A DNA stretch of 49,748 nt from Sphingomonadaceae bacterium (GTDB lineage: Bacteria > Pseudomonadota > Alphaproteobacteria > Sphingomonadales > Sphingomonadaceae). Each line of letters begins with the position of its first letter. Position 1 is the stretch's first letter. Below are positions 44,412 through 49,748 of the stretch, piece after piece. The position numbers and the translations under genes are program-made. Where the stretch lies: NCBI GenBank assembly GCA_016742125.1, contig JACVCM010000002.1, positions 29,083 through 78,830 on the forward strand. The letters are read 5' to 3'. The notes beneath the pieces are model-generated. The model was not told the origin of the DNA and did not search any database. It worked only from the letters and a program-made list of their open reading frames with translations.

Positions 44412-45605
44412 ATGCGCGCTCTTGCCTGGCATGGAAAGCATGACGTTCGTGTCGATACCGTCGATGATCCCGAAATCGTTAATCCGCGTGACGCAATCAT
44501 CAAGGTGACCTCCACCGCGATCTGCGGATCCGATCTTCATCTTTACGATGGCTATATCCCCTCGATGAAAGCTGGCGACGTGCTGGGGCATGAATTCATG
44601 GGAGAGGTCGTAGATGTCGGGCCGGGTAGCAATCTGCAAAAAGGCCAGCGCGTCGTCGTTCCTTTCACCATTTCCTGTGGCAGCTGTTTTCATTGCGGAA
44701 AGAAACAATATTCGGCTTGTGATAATGGCAATCCAGCGGACAATCAGGACATTGCAGAAAAAGCCTATGGGCACCCTATGGCCGGTCTGTTCGGTTATAG
44801 CCATATGACCGGCGGCTATTCGGGCGGGCAGGCCGAATATGTGCGCGTTCCATTTTCGGATGTCGGTCCGCTGGTCATCCCCGATGGTATCGATGACGAC
44901 AAGGTGCTGTTCCTTTCTGACATCTTGCCCACCGGATGGATGGCAGCAGAAAACTGCGACATTGAGCCAGGCGATACCGTTGCCATATGGGGTTGCGGCC
45001 CGGTTGGCCTTTTTGCGATCCAGTCGGCATTCCTGCTGGGCGCAGAACGCGTTATTGCCATAGATCATTTCCCGAAGCGGCTGGAACTCGCCGCCAAATT
45101 CGGGGCCGAGATTGTCAATTTCGAGGAATCCAAAACATATGAGGCACTGATGGAAATGACCGGCGGCATTGGCCCCGATGCAGTGATCGATGCCGTGGGG
45201 CTTGAGGCACATGGCTTCTTTGCCGACAACGTCATCGACCAGATCAAGGTGTCGACTTTCATGGGCACTGACCGCACCCACGCGATCCGGCAGGCGATCA
45301 TTGCGTGCCGCAAGGGTGGCCGGGTTTCGATGCCTGCGGTTTATGGGGGCTTTGTCGACAAATTCCCTCTCGGCGCGCTGATGGAGAAGGGGCTCACGCT
45401 AAAGACAGGCCAAACCCATGTGCAGCGCTATTTGAAGCCGTTGCTGGCAGCTATCATGGAAGACAAGATCGACACCACATTCCTGATCAGCCACCGGATG
45501 CCTCTGGAAAAAGCGCCTGAAGGTTACAAGATGTTTCATGACGAACAGGATCAGGCAACGAAGATCGTGCTGAAACCTGAAATGTTCGAAGCTCGGGCAG
45601 GTTGA
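44412..45605 (+). CDS. Zinc-dependent alcohol dehydrogenase (formaldehyde-dehydrogenase-like)
   Basis: A 397-residue MDR enzyme. Catalytic zinc ligands are C38 (AICGSDLH), H60 and E61 (GHEFMGEV). The structural zinc cysteines are C89, C92, C95 and C103. The NAD fold is near 195 (IWGCGPVGLFAIQSAFLLGAE, split). Length and the C-terminal segment resemble glutathione-independent formaldehyde dehydrogenase. Real substrate may be another alcohol or aldehyde. Middle gene of the SRPBCC-ADH-SDR operon; one base separates it from its neighbours. Confidence 0.92.
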   Translation: MRALAWHGKHDVRVDTVDDPEIVNPRDAIIKVTSTAICGSDLHLYDGYIPSMKAGDVLGHEFMGEVVDVGPGSNLQKGQRVVVPFTISCGSCFHCGKKQYSACDNGNPADNQDIAEKAYGHPMAGLFGYSHMTGGYSGGQAEYVRVPFSDVGPLVIPDGIDDDKVLFLSDILPTGWMAAENCDIEPGDTVAIWGCGPVGLFAIQSAFLLGAERVIAIDHFPKRLELAAKFGAEIVNFEESKTYEALMEMTGGIGPDAVIDAVGLEAHGFFADNVIDQIKVSTFMGTDRTHAIRQAIIACRKGGRVSMPAVYGGFVDKFPLGALMEKGLTLKTGQTHVQRYLKPLLAAIMEDKIDTTFLISHRMPLEKAPEGYKMFHDEQDQATKIVLKPEMFEARAG

Positions 45606-45606
45606 G

Positions 45607-46386
45607 ATGACCAAGTTCGCAATTGTGACCGGTGCATCCACCGGGATCGGTTTTGAGCTGGCCTCGATAGCAGCACAGGAAGGCTATGACCTCCTGGTCG
45701 TAGCCGATGAAGGATTGATCAATGCCGCAGCTGAGGATTTCAGGCTGCACGGCACGTCGGTCACGGCCCTTGAAGCCGACCTTTCGACAATGGAAGGCGT
45801 CGATGAATTATTATCGCATGTCGAGGGTCGACAAGTGGATATTTTATGCGCCAACGCCGGGGTCGGTCATGGTGGTGCTTTCTTGGATACCGACCCAGAC
45901 GATTGGTGTCATTCCGTCGATACAAATATCACCGGCACCGTATATTTGCTGCAGCAAGTGCTGAAAGGCATGACGGCCAGGGGCCACGGCAAGGTTCTCG
46001 TTACTGGTTCGATCGCCGGCTATATTCCCGGCAGCTTCAATGCAGTTTATAATGCCACAAAGGCATTTATAGACAATTTCACCGACGCCTTGCGCAACGA
46101 GCTCAAGGATTATGAAGGCATCACCCTCACAACATTGATGCCCGGTGCCACCGACACCGAATTTTTCGCGCGCGCAGACATGCTTGATACAAAAGTCGGA
46201 TCGGACGAAAACAAGGCTGATCCTGCGAAAGTGGCGCAAGATGGCTGGGATGCGATGATGAAGGGGAAGGACCGGATAGTGTCCGGCCTCATGAACAAGT
46301 TGCAGGTTGCCGCATCCGGCATCGTGCCACCCTCTATCCTCGCTGAATCGCATCGCAAAATGGCGGAACCTGGCACTGCGAAATAA
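45607..46386 (+). CDS. Short-chain dehydrogenase/reductase
   Basis: A 259-residue SDR. The cofactor motif TGASTGIG is at 8-15, NAG is in LCANAGVG (about 82-87), and the catalytic residues are S135, Y148 and K152 (YNATK). The lack of a basic residue at position 17 next to the glycines leaves cofactor preference open. Last gene of the operon; it starts one base after the dehydrogenase stop. Substrate unknown. Confidence 0.92.
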   Translation: MTKFAIVTGASTGIGFELASIAAQEGYDLLVVADEGLINAAAEDFRLHGTSVTALEADLSTMEGVDELLSHVEGRQVDILCANAGVGHGGAFLDTDPDDWCHSVDTNITGTVYLLQQVLKGMTARGHGKVLVTGSIAGYIPGSFNAVYNATKAFIDNFTDALRNELKDYEGITLTTLMPGATDTEFFARADMLDTKVGSDENKADPAKVAQDGWDAMMKGKDRIVSGLMNKLQVAASGIVPPSILAESHRKMAEPGTAK

Positions 46387-46507
46387 CTGTCGCTTTACAG
46401 GTTAGCCTGTAGATATTCCTGGGCTGTCATCGCGGAACGACTTTCCCGGTTTTCATTATGCTACGATAGCCAATCGTGCATGAAACCAGCGCCCGTATCT
46501 GTGGTCA

Positions 46508-46532
46508 GGAACATTACCCACCCTGTGTCGTT
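46508..46532 (+). promoter_or_regulatory. EcfG-type promoter of the 46.5 kb small-gene operon
   Basis: GGAAC (46508-46512), 16 bases, CGTT (46529-46532), a perfect consensus ending 44 bases before the ATG at 46576. It rules out the start at 46480, which lies upstream. Three small genes follow. Confidence 0.75.
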
Positions 46533-46575
46533 GGGTTTTTTCATTGGTAATTTCAGAAATTGGATGCGAGGCAAC

Positions 46576-46809
46576 ATGGCAATCGTTACGCGAAGTTCGA
46601 TACCCGACGACGCAAAAGCGGAAGAAAATCGTGGAAAGCGGGCGCGGGCTTCTGTGGGTGAAGTAAGCGGCAGCGGGGCAGGCGCTGGCGGCGACGGCGG
46701 GCCTGAAGAATATGATAGCGATCCGCAGGCAGGTGGCGGCTCATTCCCGCCGACGAGCCCGGCGCCGGTCGGTGAAGGAGCCGATGCCCCCAATCACGGA
46801 AGCCGGTAA
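46576..46809 (+). CDS. Small disordered Gly/Pro-rich protein
   Basis: A 77-residue protein from the ATG at 46576, with GAGG upstream. It is Gly, Pro, Ser, Asp and Glu-rich (VSGSGAGAGGDGG, PPTSPAPVGEGAD), with a basic patch near 19-24, and looks disordered. No known family is evident. The frame up to 46480 precedes the promoter and is excluded. The end overlaps the next gene by 26 bases. Confidence 0.6.
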   Translation: MAIVTRSSIPDDAKAEENRGKRARASVGEVSGSGAGAGGDGGPEEYDSDPQAGGGSFPPTSPAPVGEGADAPNHGSR

Positions 46810-47071
46810 GGTGGATATCATTGAACGGATATCGCGCGTGTTGGCTGGACAATATTTCAGCCGTAACGCCGCCGGTGCGGCGGGTAACGACAACGCATCC
46901 GTCTTGGTCGAACAAAACTGGGTCGACTTCCAGGACGATGCCATTGCTGTTCTCAAGACGTTGCGGTCGCCGCCGCACACCTCAAATGACGAGGCGGAGA
47001 TCGCCATATGGACACGAATTATCGATGATGCACTCGACTCGCATCGGCACTATTCCCAGAGAGCGGAATAA
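46784..47071 (+). CDS. Small hypothetical helical protein
   Basis: A 95-residue protein from the ATG at 46784, with GAAGGAG upstream. The first third is VDIIERISRVLAGQYFSRNA, predicted helix; then polar, then helical (FQDDAIAVLKTLRSP, IWTRIIDDALDS). No family is recognised. It begins inside the preceding gene (26-base overlap, different frame), implying coupled translation. The frame to 46712 is the shadow of that gene. Confidence 0.68.
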   Translation: MPPITEAGKVDIIERISRVLAGQYFSRNAAGAAGNDNASVLVEQNWVDFQDDAIAVLKTLRSPPHTSNDEAEIAIWTRIIDDALDSHRHYSQRAE

Positions 47072-47085
47072 CCAGGACCATTAGA

Positions 47086-47349
47086 ATGGCCGGAGGCTGG
47101 ACACGTGATGGCGCGGTGCAAGACCAGATCGACGACACGATAAAGGATGCGGTGCTTGGAGCACGCGCACATATCCCGGCGGGTCCAAGTTCTGAATTTT
47201 GCACCGACTGCGGTGAACCCATCCCGGAACGCCGGCGCAGGGCGCTGCCAGGGGTTCGTACATGTGTTGACTGCCAATCCGAACGGGATTCCCGTATTTC
47301 GCATTCCACTTTCAATCGCCGAGGCAGCAAAGACAGCCAGTTAAGGTAG
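47086..47349 (+). CDS. ybiI: DksA/TraR-type C4 zinc-finger protein, YbiI-like
   Basis: An 87-residue protein. The zinc cysteines are C39, C42, C60 and C63 (FCTDCGEPIPERR, TCVDCQ). The N-terminal MAGGWTRDGAVQDQIDDTI and the C-terminal NRRGSKDSQLR match the layout of E. coli YbiI closely, from memory. This family sits with DksA/TraR and may act on RNA polymerase, but YbiI itself has no proven role. It starts 14 bases after the previous stop. It is the third gene after a perfect EcfG-type promoter, unusual for a transcription-related factor. Confidence 0.88.
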   Translation: MAGGWTRDGAVQDQIDDTIKDAVLGARAHIPAGPSSEFCTDCGEPIPERRRRALPGVRTCVDCQSERDSRISHSTFNRRGSKDSQLR

Positions 47350-47373
47350 CGCAAGCAAAGCGCCTTACGGGTC

Positions 47374-47398
47374 GGAACAAATGTTTTGGCGGGCCGTT
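47374..47398 (+). promoter_or_regulatory. EcfG-type promoter of the DUF4142 gene
   Basis: GGAAC (47374-47378), 16 bases, CGTT (47395-47398), ending 29 bases before the ATG. Perfect consensus. Its own promoter separates this gene from the ybiI-like gene just upstream. Confidence 0.75.
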
Positions 47399-47426
47399 CA
47401 CTCGGTCTCGCCAAAGGATATCTACC

Positions 47427-48017
47427 ATGAAAAAAATTCCGATCTTCAGCGCTGCGCTTTTGCTTGCTGCCTGCAGCAACAACGACACTGCGGACACGAA
47501 CGCCAATACCACCGGAGTGGATACCGCTACGGAAATCACAAGCGCAGCTAGCGGAGGGCCGATCGCCGAAAATGCTGGAACAGCAAATCTACCCACGAAC
47601 GCAGCCGGATATATTGCGATGGCAGGTGCCGGTGACTTGTGGGAGATTGAATCATCCAAGGCATTCATGGCTAAATCCAACAACGCGGATCTGAAAAAAT
47701 TCGCACAGATGATGATCGATCAACACACGCAGTCGACTGCCAAGATAAATGCTGCCGCAAAAACGGCGAACCTGACGCTGCCTGCGCCGAAGCTGGATGC
47801 CGAACAGCAACGAATGCTTGACGAAATCAAAAACGCCGAAGCCGCCGATGTTGATGCAATTTATGTCCGTCATCAGGCTACGGCGCACCGGAAAGCACTT
47901 GCGTTGCATCAAGGCTATGCTGCGAACGGCGACAATGACGCTTTGAAAAAGGCAGCGGGTGAAATCGCACCGGTTGTCGAAAAGCATATTGCCGAACTTG
48001 GGCGTATCAACGGTTAA
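47427..48017 (+). CDS. DUF4142 lipoprotein
   Basis: A 196-residue protein. The lipobox is LLAAC with Cys16 after a hydrophobic start, so the mature protein should be lipid-anchored. A Thr/Asn-rich linker leads to the DUF4142 four-helix domain, with SKAFMAKSNNADLKKFAQMMIDQH near 75-98, then HRKALALHQGY near 152. The helices look like a ferritin-like bundle; conserved histidines could bind metal, which is inference. It has a perfect EcfG-type promoter and a strong terminator behind it, so it is a one-gene unit. Confidence 0.93.
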   Translation: MKKIPIFSAALLLAACSNNDTADTNANTTGVDTATEITSAASGGPIAENAGTANLPTNAAGYIAMAGAGDLWEIESSKAFMAKSNNADLKKFAQMMIDQHTQSTAKINAAAKTANLTLPAPKLDAEQQRMLDEIKNAEAADVDAIYVRHQATAHRKALALHQGYAANGDNDALKKAAGEIAPVVEKHIAELGRING

Positions 48018-48044
48018 TTAAATGATCCAAAAAAACAGATATCG

Positions 48045-48075
48045 GAAAGGGTGCTTTTTGCACCCTTTCTTTTTG
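48045..48075 (+). terminator. Intrinsic terminator after the DUF4142 gene
   Basis: A perfect 10-bp stem, GAAAGGGTGC (48045-48054) with GCACCCTTTC (48060-48069), a TTTTT loop, then TTTTTG. It follows the stop by about 28 bases and lies before the convergent partial gene. Confidence 0.88.
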
Positions 48076-48081
48076 TCTGGT

Positions 48082-49748
48082 TCACCAGGATATAATCAGG
48101 CGGCCTTGTGCGGGAACGGTATAGTCTCGACGGTCTTTTCCCCGCCGGGCAACTTCTACGGGCGTTCCGTCGACGCATTCGATGACGATTTCAGGGAACT
48201 TTGCACTGCGACGCGCCAATATGCTGAGCCTCGCTTCACAATTTACCCCGCCGTCGAGTTGGATTGACAGCCGCTTTGCATCGATACGTTCATGTGCCCG
48301 GATGAAATGATCGCAAAAGAGCTTGAATGGCGCTTTCTCGATGTCATGAAAGCTGTGCGCCGCAAAAGCCATCGCCGCACCAGCGCCGTAGATTTCCTGG
48401 CCCACTTGCCCGGCTGGCTGTCCATCGGGGTATAAATCTTCCAACGGAAAACTCAATTTTGCATCGATATGGCCATTGCGGATATCGCTGGCCAGCACTT
48501 CGGCAGGCAGCGCATCGGGGTAATAAAACCATGCCCGATCTAGAGCATATTTACAGTATTCCGATACCAGCATCCGGGCTGAAGGATCGACATCAGGGCC
48601 GGCATCTTCGAGATAACGTTCGAAGGCCACATAGCTGTCGTAGCATTCGTAAATCGCCATATACGGCGCGTCATGGAGACAGGTGACACCCAGAAAATTG
48701 CGGTAATGCTTGGCATGTCCGATCCGCGATTCCCAGATTTCGCAATTGTGCAAAAAACTTGCGAGATAGACATAACTCTGGTCGAGATAGCGTTCGGTCC
48801 GGGTCAGCCGCCACAGCCGAATGCAGGCCGCTGCGCCCCAGGCAGTCAGATTCGCCTGATATTGGAGCTCGAAACGCATGCCCTTGGCCGCGTCGATTGC
48901 TGCCTTCGCCTCCTCAAGATATTTTTGCTCGCTGGTCAAATCATAGGCTTGCAGCATTACATAGGCATAAAGCCCGCCGACATCGGTTTGTCCCAATCCT
49001 TCATCGTCGCGCGCCTCGACCAGCACTGAAAAATCATCGACGCAGAACTGAATGGGCCAGATGTAATTGAAATGACGGGCAGCCTTAACGGCGTAATCCA
49101 GCGAGTTGCGAAACAGCCGTTCGCAATATCTGTCACCTTCAAGTGCCAGGCGAGCGAGATTCAGCAGTGGGTGATAGAGATACCAGCTGTCGACTGCGTC
49201 GGCGTCCTTTTCCTTACCTACATTCGGCAGATAGCGCCGGATCGTGCCAAGCTTTTTGTCATAAAAGCGACCCATGCCTTTCTTCAGCTCCGCTTCCAGC
49301 CGATGTTGCTTGCCTGAAAATTTCCTCCAGTCACAGGCGGCCGAAAGCACCATCATCTGCACCATGCTGTCGGGATATTCGGCATCGGTGTAGGGCCGGA
49401 TGTAGCGATGGCCATAATGCTCGACGGTTGCTTTGGGCGAACGCTCAAGGTCGCGCAGCGTTTTTTGCGCCCGCCCCGGCCAATCGCGGAAATCGGTCGG
49501 CGGGTGGTCGATCGAGGAATAGGCTGCGCCAAGCATTTGCAGAAATCCTCTGGCGCTTTGAAGCTCGCTGGTGACTGCGACCTCACGAAAGACCAAAAGA
49601 ACATCTGACAGGACGACCTCTTTGTGAGCAGGCAAGGGATCGACCGGCGGCGTTCCGCTTTGTGGCGGAGTGGGCGGCAGATAGCCGAGTTCGGGCCACT
49701 CGCCGCCTACGGCGCTGTCGGGCTTTGTCTTCGTCGCCAGATAATAAT
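48082..49748 (-). CDS. Large, probably alpha/alpha-toroid protein of unknown function (start outside window)
   Basis: About 554 residues are visible on the minus strand from the right edge; no start codon with a ribosome site lies inside, and the frame stays open to the edge, so the N-terminus is missing. A TTG at 49635 is only an internal candidate. The sequence has no signal peptide in view. It has many aromatic-rich helical repeats, e.g. DSWYLYHPLLNLARLALEG, NYIWPIQFCVDDFSVL and GLYAYVMLQAYDLT, which suggest a helical toroid as in glycosidase-like or epimerase-like proteins, ending with a beta-rich C-terminus (VEVARRGKDRRDYTVP). I do not recognise the family. Confidence 0.8.
   Translation of the reverse strand, partial: YYLATKTKPDSAVGGEWPELGYLPPTPPQSGTPPVDPLPAHKEVVLSDVLLVFREVAVTSELQSARGFLQMLGAAYSSIDHPPTDFRDWPGRAQKTLRDLERSPKATVEHYGHRYIRPYTDAEYPDSMVQMMVLSAACDWRKFSGKQHRLEAELKKGMGRFYDKKLGTIRRYLPNVGKEKDADAVDSWYLYHPLLNLARLALEGDRYCERLFRNSLDYAVKAARHFNYIWPIQFCVDDFSVLVEARDDEGLGQTDVGGLYAYVMLQAYDLTSEQKYLEEAKAAIDAAKGMRFELQYQANLTAWGAAACIRLWRLTRTERYLDQSYVYLASFLHNCEIWESRIGHAKHYRNFLGVTCLHDAPYMAIYECYDSYVAFERYLEDAGPDVDPSARMLVSEYCKYALDRAWFYYPDALPAEVLASDIRNGHIDAKLSFPLEDLYPDGQPAGQVGQEIYGAGAAMAFAAHSFHDIEKAPFKLFCDHFIRAHERIDAKRLSIQLDGGVNCEARLSILARRSAKFPEIVIECVDGTPVEVARRGKDRRDYTVPAQGRLIISW

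Noticed and set aside
44334..45281. 315-residue minus-strand frame
   Set aside because: Antisense shadow of the dehydrogenase gene with its zinc motifs.
46436..46460. GGAAC box after the SDR gene
   Set aside because: The bases 16-17 downstream read ATTA, not CGTT or TGTT, and the nearby start at 46576 is served by a better site.

Overview
The window looks like chromosome from an alphaproteobacterium of the order Sphingomonadales (genus not resolved). The grounds are gene content (ECF sigma factor with a membrane anti-sigma candidate, MpaB-like oxygenase, MASE1/HWE kinases), GGAAC-N16-CGTT promoters of the alphaproteobacterial EcfG type, and palindromic intergenic repeats of the kind scattered through sphingomonad genomes. 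I found no rRNA, tRNA, CRISPR array, IS element or phage module.

Left part (1-28.5 kb), mostly housekeeping and membrane or envelope functions. It starts with the truncated gene of a secreted repeat protein, then an ECF sigma/anti-sigma pair. Next come a NUDIX hydrolase and a concentrative nucleoside transporter, a 2Fe-2S ferredoxin, thioredoxin reductase, a DUF4199 protein beside a membrane-anchored LuxR regulator, an M48 protease and malate synthase G. These are followed by a phosphomannose isomerase, a DUF1801 protein, argG, an isoprenylcysteine-methyltransferase-like membrane protein and a D-aminoacylase-like amidohydrolase. Then come a VapBC-type toxin-antitoxin pair tail-to-tail with dnaN, a histidine phosphatase, rlmN, an MpaB/YciB-like pair, cfa, a thioesterase, an AraC regulator and a MASE1-PAS-HWE kinase.

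Right part (28.6-48.1 kb), a stress island. It holds a non-homologous end-joining operon (ku-ligD) with a deoxyinosine/uracil-type glycosylase. It also has a large HPII-type catalase coupled to a tiny membrane protein, three hemerythrin-domain proteins and a multi-sensor HWE kinase with a single-domain response regulator. Other members are a standalone NAD(P)HX dehydratase, a thioredoxin-reductase-like flavoprotein, an SRPBCC/zinc alcohol dehydrogenase/SDR operon, a ybiI-like zinc-finger gene and a DUF4142 lipoprotein. Eight transcription units in about 19 kb carry a GGAAC box followed, after 16 or 17 bases, by CGTT (five perfect) or TGTT (three weaker). Each box lies 24-49 bases before a start codon and several of them settle which start is right. 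I infer that the island is a block of the EcfG general-stress regulon. No phyR/nepR/ecfG locus is in view.

A second regulatory signal is at the left edge. GAAGGGT-N14-CGT lies upstream of both the ECF sigma gene and the secreted repeat protein gene at identical spacing, suggesting sigma autoregulation and a direct target. The right edge (48.1 kb to end) is one truncated minus-strand gene of a large, probably helical, unrecognised protein.
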